The notes beneath the pieces are model-generated. The model had not been told where the DNA came from and made no database searches. It saw nothing but the letters and a program-made list of their open reading frames with translations. Source: Mycteria americana (taxonomy: Eukaryota; Chordata; Aves; Ciconiiformes; Ciconiidae). From it: DNA of 64,000 nt. The position numbers and the translations under genes are program-made. Every line of letters begins with the position of its first letter. The stretch's first letter is position 1. The stretch is taken from positions 2,296,501 through 2,360,500 of the forward strand of contig NC_134367.1 of the NCBI RefSeq assembly GCF_035582795.1, read 5' to 3'. This document shows, piece by piece, positions 1 through 12,381 of the stretch.

Positions 1-194
1 TCTTGATCAGTTCAGAAATCTAGCTGTATTTAAATATATATTTAAAGAGAAAAGTTTACCCATTTTCCAAGTAGGGCTCTTCTTTCTTCGAATACCTATA
101 AAATATACACACACAAATAAAATTGAATATTTAAAGGGGATTCAATATGTCTTAAGAAAAATACAGCTTGAAATGCAATCTACAAAATATAAAC

Positions 195-904
195 AGAATC
201 ACTGAACGGAAGAGTTTGGAAGAAACCTGTGGAGATCCTTTAGTCCAAACTCCCTGCTAGGGTCAACTAAAGCGGGCTGCTCAGGGCCACGTCCAGATGG
301 GTTTTGACTATCTTCTTGGATGGAGACTCCACAACTTCTGTGGCAACTTGTTACAGTGTGTGACCACCCTCACAGTAAGAACATTTTTTCTTATGTTTAA
401 ATGGAATTTTCTGTATTTCAATTTGTGGCTATCACCTCTTGTCTTTTCACTGGATGCCACCAAGAAGAGTCTGGCTCTGTCTTCTTTACCCCATCCCATC
501 AGCTATCTACACACATCAGTAAGGTCCTCCATGAGCCTCTCTTCTCTAGGCTGAACAACCTCAGATCTCTCAACCCTTCCCTGTACATCAGATTCCCCAA
601 TTCCTTAATCATTTTTGCAGCCCTACAATGGCTTCATTCCAGTAAGTCCATGCCTGTCTTGTTTTGGGGAGCCCAGAAATGGACACAGCATTCCAGATCT
701 GTCCTCACCAGTGCTGAGTAGAGGGGAAGGATCACCTCCCTTGACCTGCCACCGACACTCTTCCTAATGTAGCCCGGGATGATGGTGGCCTTCATTACTG
801 GCTCGTGGTCAACTTGGTATTCACCAGGACCCCCAGGTCATTCTCTCCCAAGCTGCTTTCCAGACAGTCAGTCCATTTCTCCAGCCTGTCAAGGTCCCTC
901 TTAA
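195..904 (-). mobile_element. CR1 LINE, 3' half of a minus-strand copy
   Basis: Read on the minus strand, the segment continues the reverse-transcriptase C-terminal region (RDLDRLEKWTD, then ENDLGVLVNTKL), followed by the CR1 3' end with GTGAGGGTGGTCACACACTG and the final TTTGGACTAAAGGATCTCC. It ends near 195 with CAGTGATTCTGTT. It is the downstream half of the element at 1079-1870, split by an opposite-strand CR1. Stops and frameshifts show it is dead. Confidence 0.85.
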
Positions 905-1078
905 TCACTGGAACAACCTGCTCAGGGACGTGGTAGAGTCCCCATTGCTGGAGGTTTTCAAGACACAATCGGACAGGAGGCTAGATAATCTCATCTAGGC
1001 TCCCTTTCCCACGAAAGGTTGGACCAGATGATCCTTTCAGGTCCCTTCAAACCTGGGCTGTTCTACGATTCTATGATT
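905..1078 (+). mobile_element. CR1 LINE 3' fragment inserted into an older CR1
   Basis: It starts at CACTGGAACAACCTGCTC, passes through GGTTGGACCAGATGATCC and ends with the avian CR1 tail GATTCTATGATT. Its orientation is opposite to the flanking element. The flanking reverse-transcriptase codons resume on the other side, so this copy is the younger one. Confidence 0.85.
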
Positions 1079-1870
1079 TACAAGAGCACAAACATCTGGT
1101 CTATCAACTACTCCTCCCAATTCTGTATCATCTACAAACTTGCTGAGGGTGCACTCTGCCCCATCATCCAAGTTGTTAATGAAGATTTTAAATGATCCTG
1201 GCCCCAGTGTTGACCCCTGACATACTCCACTACTGACTGGCCTCCAGCTGAACTTCGTGCTGCTGATCACAATCCTTTGAGGTCAGTAAGTCAGTCAGTT
1301 CTCAGTCCACCTCCCTCTCCATTCATACTTCATCAGCTTGTCTATGAGGATGTTATGGTAGACAGTACTGAAAGCCTTACTAAAGTCTGAAAAGTCTGAA
1401 AATCAGTTTTCCTGGACCTCTCTTCTCTCCAGGACCACATCCCATGTGATTCTTCCGCATAGATCCCTGAAGAGGTCAAAGTCTGCTCTCCTGAAGCCCA
1501 GGGTTGTGATCCTGCTATTTGTCTTGCTCTTTCCTCTAGGTATCCTGAAGTCCATCATCTCCTGGTCATTGCCGCCAACATTGTCCCTGACCTTCACATC
1601 CCCAACCAGTCCTTTCTTCTTTGTAAGTATGAGGTCCAGCAGAGCAACTTCCCCTGTTGGTTCCTTGATGACCTGTGTCAAGAAGTTATCATCGATGCAC
1701 TCCTGAAACCTCCTGGATTGCATGTGCCCTGCTGTGTTGTCCCTCCAGCAGATATCAGGGTGGTTAAAGTTCCCCATGAGGACCAAGGCCTGTGAACATG
1801 AGGCTTCTTGCAGTTGTCTGAGGACGGCCTCATCTATTTCTTCCTGATCTTCTTCAACTCTACAGGCTGG
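1079..1870 (-). mobile_element. CR1 LINE ORF2 remnant: endonuclease and part of reverse transcriptase
   Basis: On the minus strand 1403-1786 translates to the CR1 endonuclease C-terminal region (GNFNHPDICWRDNTAGH, then LLDLILTKKKGLVGDVKV). After about 1400 it jumps to the reverse-transcriptase palm ([32 protein letters not shown]). The active-site FADD is FVDD here. An internal deletion joins the endonuclease to the palm, so the copy is non-autonomous. The 5' end fades near 1870. Confidence 0.85.
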
Positions 1871-4365
1871 TTCCTGTGGAAGGTTCCTTTCACTGCAGAA
1901 GACTCCCTAAAGTTCAAGGGCTATGTGTGCACGACTGTGAAGTACAGCTCTGCAGACTGGCTGCAGTGTGCTGCCTCCCATCTCCAGCTCCCTTCTTGGC
2001 AGCTGCTGCACACACGGTGTGCCAACACAGCGCTCTACTCTCTTGGGCATACAGTGATGTGTGGTATCTCACGTGCTTTGGTGAGACCAGAAGCTGGGCT
2101 TCCCACCTCTTTATTTTAGAAATTTCAGTTCTCCTGAGTTGGAGACATTGGGTGCCTGAAATCTCCTAGAATGGATACAACATGGGTAGCTATCACACAG
2201 CCCTGGCGATGGCTTCAATCTTAATGCAGCAAGACTGTTAGGAGTAAGACAGTAAGACCAGTCTTTATTCCCTGGCCACTTTACAGTGACAACTAACAAG
2301 AAGGATGATCAGTATCAAAAGACAGCGGAGGATTTATGATGTTGACCTTTATCCATAGGGAGCTACACCTGAAAGCACTGGCACGTGGCTTCCTACTACC
2401 ACAAAACTGCCTTCTATACACAAGATTGCGACTTAGGAAGGAAAGAAATGCTGTAGATTATTTTTCCAGAAGACAGATCAAAGAGGAGAAAGCCCAGCTT
2501 ATAACTGCACATAAAACCAGCTATTAACCACAACTAGGAAAACATGCTTGCTCATTATAAACTCCAAACATGTTATTGCTATGACAGCCTGCAAAGAAGG
2601 TTCCTGCAGAGAAAGACATTATCAGTGCTGGTGTCTGGTACAGCAGTTGACAGTGTTAGCTCTGTCTCTCTCAGCAGGAGTGTCTCTTGTGAAGGGTGGA
2701 AAATGACATTTCTTTTATTTGTATGTTGACAGTTATTATTTGCTTTATTTGCATGTGGGACACTTGGCAAAGTAAAAAAAAAATAAAAAAATTAACAAGA
2801 TGAACTTGGAAAAGGATTTGCCACAAGCAAGTGATGAGTAGTCAAAGATCTAAGTTTTGGGTTGGATAATTCAAGTGAAGCAGGGAGCTATTTATATAAC
2901 TGAAAGCAATGTTAATGGTCTTTGATCACAGACAGACACATATTTGCTTTCAGCATTCTTGGAGATACATCTGAACCAACTCTGTCAGAAAGTTCTGCCT
3001 ACTCCAGGCACTTGGAAGCATTAATTAGCAACAGAATGGCCCAAAATTGGTATAATCATCCACTGCCTTAATCAAGCCCATGTTTACTGTCCTCTCCTCC
3101 AAGGCCTTGGAGTTATACCTATAGTGTGCCTAAGCTGGCTGGCTTTGGATGCAGCCCGAGGCCTCGGTTGCTCCTGAGACCTGCCATCTCACATCCATGT
3201 CTTCCGGTGGTTTTAAATAAGCCCAAGTTCTAGGCTGCCTGACAAATCCCTCCAGCCCTTGCTGCAAATGCCGCTGGGGGCTCTTCTACCCCACGACTGA
3301 ATCACTGCCCAGCAGAAGGCAAATCATCTCCTGAGTTCCAGTCCTTCCTTAAAGGCAGCACAGCCCTGCAGTCATGCTGACTGTCTGTCCAGACTGATGC
3401 TGAAGTCTGTCCAGTTTTGCTGCGGGCGAGCAGGCTGCCCCATCTCCTACCTTTACTTCACCCTTACCTGTAGCACTACCTTGGCATATCTAAGACTCCA
3501 CCTCTGGTTTTCTGACCATGAATGCTGCATAATTCGAGGTTTCCTAATTCTGGCTTCTTGACTTTGGTCTGTCCCTGATGATGATCCTGGCTTTAAAATA
3601 ATCATGACTGCTCATGTCCCAGTAGTAATACCCTGGATAGTCTTTTCTGTTCTAACAGCTGCTGTAAGGGCAGGAAACCATAGATGGGGGCAGCAGGACT
3701 TGGGACGTACAATAGGCAGGAGAGAGCTGGGTCCTACCAACAATACAGACAAGTGTATTCTTGAGCATGTTTGAAAATCCAGGGAAATCTACAGGAACTA
3801 CTAACGGATTACCCCCAGGATTACCGAAAATTAGACAAGTAGCAAATCTATGCTACCAACTGTTCTTGGGTCTGCTCCTAACAAGGGTTTAGATGGACCT
3901 TAAATGCTTCTGCCTTGAATCAGCTCTGAATTCCCACCACTCCTGCCTCCCATTGCCTGTTCTACTAACAAGTACATTTCTTACACATCTCTTCTCTCTA
4001 TGCTTTCATCTTCTCACTGTTTTTCACACACCTTCTATCTATAGATTCTTTTCTGTCTTCATGCTTTCTCTTAACTCAAGAGTGCAGGAATGAACAGAGA
4101 TATGATTGTATGAAAATGGTGCCTTCTCACTCACAAGCTCCCTCTACGTATCAATTGGATTATCTCCTGATTTCAGCTGTCAGCAATATTTTTGTTGCAA
4201 CTTTTTTTTTTTCTGCTAACACTGCAGAGCAGTATAGTGATATACTAAAAGGAGTTTCAGGCAGGTCAATGCTTTAAAACCTGGATCAGAAACAAGCAAA
4301 TACTTTTTATCATGAACTTCATCACTGAGCACAGGTCTGGGAGATTATGGTAGGTTCTTTCTTAC

Positions 4366-4448
4366 CTGGAACATCATTAAGCATTGGAGTATGTAAGAAT
4401 CCAGTATGAGCTCGTAAAAGTTTTGCTGCAGCCCAATGCAACATCAGA
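4366..4448 (-). other. Exon-like 83-nt segment of unknown identity
   Basis: On the minus strand a pyrimidine-rich tract ending in TCCTTAGGCAG precedes 4448, and a consensus donor CCAG|GTAAG follows 4366. One frame is open across the segment and reads LMLHWAAAKLLRAHTGFL and onward to NDVPG. I do not recognise the peptide, and it does not resemble the next part of FBXO16. Joined directly to the FBXO16 start exon (phase 0), it would stop after 23 codons. It may be a cassette or poison exon, an exon of an unannotated RNA, or a chance pairing of splice signals. Confidence 0.25.
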
Positions 4449-5757
4449 CTGCCTAAGGAGCATAAGAGTAAGAAGGTGGGAAAGGGTGGTTTTACCCACA
4501 TACTTATTTCTAGTTGGATCATATTTTATTGCACAGTGATGTGCATCTGTAAAAATATGTTTTAAAGGGTGTAGGAAACAGACATTAAAATGATTCAAAG
4601 GCTGGAGAATATGCCAGATTGAAAAGACTTCAAAGCACTCAATCTGTTTAGTTTATCAAAAAAAGTTCAAGTGTTGGCTTGAAGCAGGGTAAAAAGACCT
4701 TCCACAAGGAAAAAAATACTGGTTACAGAAGAGTTTAATAAACTAGCAGGGGAAGATTTAAATGATGGAAGCTAATGCTAGAGGTATTCAGACAGGAGAC
4801 AAGTTTCATCTTTTTGTGGGATAGGGGATTAATCATAAGAAAATTATTAGGGAAGTGATGAAATTTCATTTCTTGATAACCCCAAAGGAAGCCTGGATAT
4901 CTTTGTGGAAGATATATTTTAGCCAAATCCTAGTTACTGAGATCCAAGACTGGGAGAACTGTGCGAAACAAGAGGGCCCAAGAAATCCAGAAAGCCAGAC
5001 TGCATGATGTAATGGCCCACTCTGGATTAAATTCTATGAATCATCAACAGAAATTTAAACTGAATTCTGAAGGAGGAATATGCTCCTGGTGATACATGAG
5101 CCAAAAACCCCTCAGTTATGTTAGCAGATCCCAGATATAGTATACAGAGTGGGAGGTTAGGAAATGCATCTCGTTATTTATAAATCAAGTGCATCACTTC
5201 AGTTTCCAAAATATCAAGCTAGCCTCATCACTGCCAGGCTTAGCAGAGAAGCCAGAGCACGGGTACTAAGGTCTCTCCTACGAGCTGAGATGGAGCACAT
5301 CGGCCACTTGGAAACTTACACTGACACTCAGTTTGCTCTGGAGTTAAACTAAAGTCTTCTGGAACAAAAAAAAGAATGATTTGGCAACTTTCACTAACAA
5401 TTGAATACACTTTTTTTTTGTTTAAAAACAACTGATTTGGCAAAATAACAATACTTGAACTAAATACTTGTGTGCTTTAAACAATGTACATTAGAACTTT
5501 CCATTTTTACATAACATACTAATTTTTATATATATGTATACATAACAAAGACTGTACGTCTGCTTGATATATACATACTTCTAATAGTAAACAAAATCTT
5601 TAAGTTCTTATTCCATTACTCATGACCTACACAGCCAAAAACATAAGATAAATTTTTCTAGGACTTGACAATTTGTGAAGTGAACCTGAGAATTTGTCTT
5701 GGGATTTGAGAATATTCAAAACCGAGTGGACAAGGTCCTGAACAAATGCTCTAACTG

Positions 5758-5828
5758 ACTGCCTTGAAGGGTTGGACTCGATGATCTCCAGAAGTCCCTT
5801 CCAACCTCAACAATTCTGTGATTCTATG
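5758..5828 (+). mobile_element. CR1 LINE 3' tail
   Basis: GAAGGGTTGGACTCGATGATC followed by CTTCCAACC and the terminal TTCTGTGATTCTATGA are the avian CR1 3' end. The fragment is about 70 bases. It ends about 27 bases from the FBXO16 exon donor. Confidence 0.9.
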
Positions 5829-5855
5829 AATTTCACTCATTTGCACAGAACTTGC

Positions 5856-5998
5856 CTTGTCATTCATGAGTTGATGGTTCAGTGGAGTCCATGTGCTCAT
5901 CTTGGTCTGTAGCTTGGGGCCATCCACGTTTCTAGGAGGTGCAAATGCCATAGATACAGGAGATGGTGGGTCCTCTGACGTCTTGTCAGCACCAATGG
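5856..5998 (-). CDS. FBXO16: FBXO16 start-codon exon (codons 1-32), rest of gene off the left edge
   Basis: FBXO16 is an F-box protein, a presumed substrate receptor of SCF (SKP1-CUL1-F-box) ubiquitin ligases. On the minus strand an acceptor with a pyrimidine tract (GTTCAATTGTTGTAG) precedes 5998. About 47 nt of leader follow, then the start codon at 5951-5949. The 32 encoded residues, with MAFAPP at the start and MSTWTPLNHQLMND near the end, match the N-terminus of vertebrate FBXO16 as I know it. The next human residues (VFEERRALLGKWFDKW) begin a new exon that I do not find in the window, so the F-box itself is not visible. The coding part is 5856-5951. The donor is GACAAG|GCAAGT, a GC-type donor with otherwise ideal flanks. 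A CR1 tail ends only about 30 bases past it. Position and orientation, head-to-head with FZD3, agree with the vertebrate gene order. Confidence 0.88.
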
Positions 5999-8900
5999 CT
6001 ACAACAATTGAACAGAAAAAAGACCAACGTTATCTCTGTGCTACTCTATGAGAGTATGTTACTGAAATGCAAATAATTTTAAGAAGGAATCCAACAATTT
6101 CATAGCATAGCAATGATACAAGTAAAATTATTTGAAAGTCAGTTAGGGTAAGTCCTTTTATTTTATGTACCCACAGTAACCATGACAGGAAAGGCCAGAT
6201 TTCCTGATGGAACCTCCGTGCACTAATGTCATATAAATAATAATTAAGCAGGTCTTCCCCATCACAAATGTTATTGAATACGCCTTTGAATTTTGCTGCA
6301 TGAATGATCGTAACAGGGTATTTGGAGCGAGCTAGAAAGTACACGAAATTCCTCTTTCCAGTTGTTGGCACTGAAAATTGGAGATAACTTGTGCATCTAC
6401 TTAAGTGACAGTAGCTAGGTTTTTACTGATTTTGATGGGCATAAAATGCCAAGTCTCAAAGGGCCAATTTGTTTCTGTAACACTTAACTGAAAGAATGAA
6501 ATCCAGAATGGTTCAGAGTTGACTGAAATCTGTCAGGGTCTTGTGTTCAGGAAGATTGGTTTTGACAATTTGGGCTGACTATGCTGCTCTTTTAAACAAA
6601 AATTTCTATGTGAAGTAAATCAGACATTTAACAAAATTTTCCCTTCCCTTTTGTGACACCAAGTAACTGGACTTTGTTCAGACAAAGTAATTTCTTCATA
6701 AATTCTTGCCCAAACATAGGAAAAGCTTTTTTTCCTTCATCTTCTCTCCTGCAGCTGGATTCAGCAGGATAATGTCATTGCTCACCTCAGGCATCCAATT
6801 TCCAGACTGGAGGCTTGAGCTGCAGCAGCCTGAAAACCAAGACATTTCTTTACCACATTAAAAAATATCTCAGTTCCCTGCATTTAGTTATTAGGCAATT
6901 TTTTTGTAAACACTTCAGATCGCTTTAAAGCTTCACGGTGGCAAGGTGAATAATACGACTTTGGGAACAAAAGAAAAGGCAAATCCACTAGTAACTCCCT
7001 TATTGTGTTGCCAGCCTACCCTGAACCCAAGCACCTCAAAACCCAAGCAGCAAAAGGACCTTTCTAGCTAATACAGCTCTGAGGCTCACAAGACACATCT
7101 ATGTGAAAGCCCAGTCCCCCATTCCTTACCCAGACAAAATTCCTGTCCATATCAATGGCAGATTAATCTTCAAAACCCACTGCAGGATCTGTCTGGGCAC
7201 ATCACCTTCTTGATTAGTTTTTCCTCCCTTTCTTCCCTAAGTTATTACGGAATCAAAGAAATATAAAGAAAAAAACCAAAAAATCTGTTCTGTCTTTCTC
7301 TCTGCATCTGGTGATGTAATATGGTCCATGGTTAGGAAGTAAGTTCATTACAAGAGTCTGAGTTCTCTCTCTCTCTCTTTTTCTTTTTTTGCTAGAGATC
7401 CTTAAATAACTTGTCTGCACCCTGCAATTTTAACTTCCCACAGAGAAGCCACTGAAAGCTAAAAGATTTACTAAGGTTTCAAAGCCTCACATTCTGTAGT
7501 TGGCCAATGTTAGAGGCTTCTTGTGCAACAGAGTAGGTGCATTTGGGATATGCATTACGATGGGATCACTTACTGGGTTGGTTTGGTTTTGTTTTGTTTT
7601 TCTGCAAGGCCCCTGCCCTTTTCAATGCACAGAAATACAACATTACAAGCTAGAGAAACAGTTCCACTGCCAAAAAAACAGGTTCAGGCAACCATGTCCT
7701 GTTTTTCAGGGACAATCTCCTACATTAGTCACAAAAACATCAGTTGTCACTGCAGCACACTCCCAACTCTGGATTCACGTTCCAGTTTCCTTACGCAGAC
7801 ATGCTTTCTCGGTGCTGGAGCAGCTGCGTTCACAAAGCACCTCCGCAAACTCGTGTGTTAGCAGCTCGTAGCCCAAAGAGACAGTCGTGCCTCTGGACCA
7901 CCTCTTGTGCTCCTTCTGTGCCAAAAACATGGCTCGGAACACACCTGGCAGAAGTCATGTTCCCAGCTGCACATGCCATAAAACTGCCTGAATTGCACTT
8001 GATGTTCGAGCACGATATGTAAACAGGGCTGCAAAGGCAGGTACCATCAGGCAAAAAGGTGAGCGTAGCCAAACATTTTAACTTTGTACATGATGTGCCA
8101 GCCTGCCATCCCTCTCTTGCTACTTGCTACTGCTAGCACAGTCACACAACCACCGTCCGCTCTGCTCCTTATCTCTCCAGCTACACTCAAAATCGTGATG
8201 AGGGGAGGGAGGCAACCCCAAGTCCAACCTCAGCGGCGTGTGTTTACAGGATGAATTCTTTGGTGAAGTCAGGACTGTGCAGTGTCACTTTAGAGCACGT
8301 GTTTTACTGGGGTTCCTCAAAGGCACGCTGTACGTGCTGGGACTCAGTGCGCTTACTTATTAGGTGGCCTTGAATTTCATGGGATGCACCAGAGGAGTCA
8401 GCAGCATTAGAAAATCTAGAAGTACCTTACCTGGAATATGCAGCTAGCCTAAAAATTGGACTGCAAGTTCTTCATAGGCCTTCTAAGAAGAGACTTGGTT
8501 TACCAACTACAGTTTAGCTGCCTGTTCCCCAAAGGAAAACCTGCGCTTCTTGTCTTCACCCTGAACTCCCTATCCCTGGCAGGATTAACAGCTAATCTGG
8601 CTTCTTCAAGAGCATAGAGTAACTCTGATCAGAGTTAATCTAGGACATGATACTGAGGTGGCTGCAGCAGCTTGCTCAGTACACTTTAAAAAGCAGCTGG
8701 TGTACTGCGCAAACCAGCGATTTTCAAGCTGTTTAGCCAGGGCCCCACTTTTCTTCTGCAATACTCGTTATCTTTGGACTGGTTGCCCAAAATAACATTC
8801 CAGAGATTGCTCCAGCTTGTTCTTCACGTATCCCGGGATGAAATTCATCAAGCTCAGCTGATCTGCAAACATTCAACCAGCAAGAGACGTGAGATGAGGT

Positions 8901-10842
8901 TAATAAGAAATCAAGCTTTAAATATATATATAAGGAAAATATTGGTTCACTACCCAAAGAGGAAAAGCTATCGACACATGATGCTAAAAAAATTATCTAT
9001 TATCCTTCTTCTAGGAAAAATAAAAAGGCAATGTAGGAGCAGGTGGCAGGCATAGTAACTACCAGTGCAAAACAGATTTGGCGGAAAGAATGAGGAAAGA
9101 CCAAGTTTTGTGAGTATATACAGTGTTTTCAAGCTGGTTGTGTTTGATTAACTTCACACCGAGTTGGTCAGAGATGTCCAGCTGTTTCAAAGCAGTTATC
9201 TTACACAGTTTGCAGAGAGCAGGTGAGCCTGGCAGAGCGCAAATGTTAAAAAAGAGCAAAACTGCCTGGGTTACTACATCCAGAGAGTACCTAGGAATGG
9301 TCGACAGTTCAAATGAAAGGATATACTGAGTGGGGAGCCAAGAGATTTTTGCTTTTTGAGATGTACGAAGAAGAAATAAATTAATTTCACAGGGCAGGAA
9401 AGACGAACGGCATTGTCTAACAGCAAGACAATTTCAAGACTGATCAAAATCCTGCTGAAGCCAAAGGAAATACTTTCACTGATTTCAGTACCAGTTGGGT
9501 CAAGCCCTAGGTTTAAAAAAATGTGATTGCATTTAAGAAAGATTAACAATACATAATGATCATATCATATTAACTAAGGGCATTGGAATAATTTCCTTTA
9601 GCTGGGTTAATCTCTGCTTAACCCTCTGGAATGGCATTCCAGAGGTTTGTGCAAACCATACTCAAAACAAGTCCTTCAGAAGCAGACCCACTTTATTAAT
9701 GTTTTTGACCACATCTCTATAGCAGTAAGCCTTTGTGGTTCAACAGAGCCTGGTGCGCTCAGAGGTTTAAGGATGCATTTTGCAGAGAATAAGCCTAATC
9801 CATGTGACGACAATGGCACAGTCAAGGAGTTCAGTTGTGAATAAACAGAATTTAACTGAATCAATCTCAAGCTCAGACGGGAAAGTAATTTTTATGGTAC
9901 CTTATTATATCAACAATAAACAGTGTGATGATTGATGCTGTGGAAGAAATGCTTTAAACAGTAGTAACAGAAAAGCAATCTAGAATGCAGGCCAAACTAC
10001 AGGGCATTTAAAATGGAAAAATTCAAGAGGATAGCTCTGGGTGGAAAAGATAATGTGAAACAGATTCTCATATGTAGTGGGACACCTAGAAAGATGCAAG
10101 AGGAGAAGGGCAAGAGACTAAGTGCACATTTGCAATGATTTACAACAAGGAGGCCAATATTGTGCTCCTCCTTTCCCTCTAGCTAGCCCTTAACCCACAA
10201 GCTGCAAAGCACTGATATCATCCAGCCTTCTACATTTGTCACCTGCACTTTGCACAGTGACGCCCTGTCCTCAGTTAACACGTCCGCTCTGACTGCATGA
10301 TATTGCCAGTGTTCCCCAGTATCGCCGCAGTCTTCTCATGGCTGTCCCCAGTTCCGCGGAAGGCTCTCTGACCAAGGCACTGATGTTTGCCCAGCTAGCT
10401 TCGAGGATCTCTGTGGTACCAATGCTACAACATCAATAAACCCCAGAGCATGGCATCACCACAGTACTGATATACCTGAACACCCGCAGCACCTTGTGGC
10501 ACTGCTATTTCTGCCTCTCCCCAGCACCATCATCTCTATGCACCCTGCCCTGCACGACACCAACAGCCTTACTCCTGCCAGGGTGTGCTAGAAATATCCC
10601 TGTGCACAAGAACCCGAGGTTTGCATACCCCTACGACCCCCTTAATCCAGGCAGTGAATAACTAATTCCGTGTTCCTTCCTGGTCCATGATGCCCACCAA
10701 GGCATCAGTACCTCCATCCCAGAGGCGATACTCTCCACTGACCCACAGATGCAAAATCCCTGGTGCTCCTCCATACCATTGCTCCCTACCAATGCCCTTG
10801 CTGTGCTGCTTTAACTTCCATACCCATTCTCTTCATAACCAT

Positions 10843-11114
10843 GGCTCAAAGCTGCATCAGAGGAGGTTTAGACGGGACATGAGGAAGCATTTCTTTACCG
10901 AGAGGGTGGTCAAACACTGGAACAGGCTTCCTAGAGAGGTGGTTGATGCCCCAAGCCTGTCAGTGTTTAAGAGGCATTTGGACTTAATATGCTTTAACTT
11001 TTGGTTAGCCCTGAAGTAGTCAGGCAGTTGGACTAGGTGATCATCGTAGGTCCCTTCCAACTGAAATATCCTACCCTACCCTACCCTACCCTACCCTACC
11101 CTACCCTACCCTAT
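10843..11114 (+). mobile_element. CR1 LINE 3' fragment with pentanucleotide tail
   Basis: The body has the CR1 3' hallmarks: GGACATGAGGAAGCATTTCT, GAGAGGGTGGTCAAACACTG and TTGGACTAGGTGATCATCG. Instead of the usual octamer tail it ends in about eight CTACC units (11071-11114). The tail's translation explains a proline/tyrosine-rich open frame that is not a gene. Confidence 0.88.
11071..11114 (+). repeat. (CTACC)n microsatellite, about 8 units
   Basis: An uninterrupted run forms the 3' end of the CR1 fragment, so it probably grew from the element's terminal repeat. Confidence 0.95.
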
Positions 11115-12059
11115 ATCCCTTTTACCCCACAGCGTCACTCAGCTCCAAAGGACTCCAAAGGACTCCTTTGGTCTCCAATAAACCCAGCAATCTCCCCTCC
11201 CTGGCAGTGTCAATACCTGACTGCTCTCCTCTGTGTCCTTGTTACAGACGTTCTCCAGGATCTGCTCAGAGCCCTGATCTGCTCAGAAGCACTGATGCCC
11301 ACTCCTGCTCTGCATCGGCCTCCTTCTGTCCTGCAGGGCCAATGTCCTCCCAGAAGCTGTCACAGCACTACATAGTCCCAATGACAATTACATCAGGGGA
11401 ACTGATCAGTATTGATCCCTAATACAATTTCTCCCCTAAATAAGGCAACAGCAAGGTCCTATTTATCCCTAGAGAATAAAGCATTTCCCTTTCTCCCCCA
11501 AACCTTGCTGGATTTATATTCTGTTAGAGAGTTGGATAATCCATCATGTTCTTACCTCAAAGTCCACCAGAACTTCCCTAGTCCTGCAGCACTTAGTTAC
11601 ACTGCCCAGCGTCCCCACACCCTGTGATGCCCCCATAGCTTTCCCCACCCTACTTTAAAAGTTTAAAGCACTTTAAAAGCAAACCCTAGCTGCTCAGGAC
11701 TTGACTTCATAGATACTAGTGCTTTTTCCACACATTTACCAAGTTTATGCTCTTCGCATGATGTCTTTATGCCCTGTCCCTTTGAGCATTAATATTTCTA
11801 AGTACTCCTTCCACTCACACACTCAAATCTCTCCCGGGACCCAAAGGCAACAACAATCCCCTCGGGCCCCAGGCCTGACAGTGCTGGCAGATGGGCAGCC
11901 CCCAGGCCCTTTGTGCCTCAGTGTCCCCCACCGTAGCGTTTAGACCTTCTCCATTGGGTGCATTGGAGACCCCCTTCCTCACAGCATGGGCCGTGCTTGG
12001 TGCACACCGGGGTCCTCCATCTTCCCGTCAGACTGCCTCCCCGCATCCTATTGAACCTG

Positions 12060-12265
12060 CTGCCCCCTCCACATACCCTATGGAGTTTGTACTCCCCTCT
12101 CTTTCCACTGCCCCTCTGTGGGGTGGCATGTGTCCCACTGCATTTGTATCCCCCTCCCCATGCCACGCTGCGTTCGTCCCCTCAGTGTCCCACAGCATTT
12201 GTCCCCTCCTGCCCCACTGCAGTTCTACCCCATCCCCACGCACCCCCTGCCCACCCCCGTGTGCC
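12060..12265 (-). repeat. Degenerate G-rich short tandem repeat in FBXO16 intron 1
   Basis: Read on the minus strand, units of about 25-32 bases recur with the pattern GGGGACAAATGC-GTGGGACA. Examples are near 12225, 12200, 12175 and 12145. The minus-strand translation shows the repetition as TNAVGH, TNAAWH and STNSIGY. Copies are diverged and few. The array starts just past the FBXO16 first-exon donor. Confidence 0.5.
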
Positions 12266-12381
12266 CCATGCTCTCCCAGAGGATCCGCCGACCCCGTGGC
12301 CCCTCAGCCCTCCGTCACCCCCGAGCTCGGGGCCCCCGCGGCCCGCAGCGCCGGGCCGGGCCGGGCCGGGCCGCCCCTCAC

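Larger units (their letters stand above)
1..5855 (-). other. FBXO16 intron after the start-codon exon (partial)
   Basis: Apart from the CR1 elements and the exon-like segment listed separately, 1871-4365 and 4449-5757 show only short unrecognised frames. No piece of the F-box region (expected KWFDKW-like and LSLYIFSFLD-like motifs) was found on the minus strand, so those exons should lie outside the window. Confidence 0.6.
5999..12381 (-). other. FBXO16 first intron
   Basis: The intron runs between the putative first-exon donor at 12381 and the acceptor before 5998. From 6000 to 10840 I see no coding signal or clear repeat. Sequence from about 10140 to 12300 is C-rich and of low complexity on the plus strand, with a short palindrome CCAAAGGACTCCTTTGG near 11153-11170. 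Open frames here look compositional. Confidence 0.5.

Noticed and set aside
401-721. Plus-strand open frames over 297-721 and 1446-2169
   Set aside because: They are antisense to CR1 ORF2 and 3' end sequences.
5751-5855. Extension of the FBXO16 frame beyond residue 32
   Set aside because: It runs into a CR1 tail and departs from the known family sequence; the GC donor ends the exon.
11037-11375. Frame rich in YPTLP repeats
   Set aside because: It is a translation of the CTACC microsatellite at the CR1 tail.
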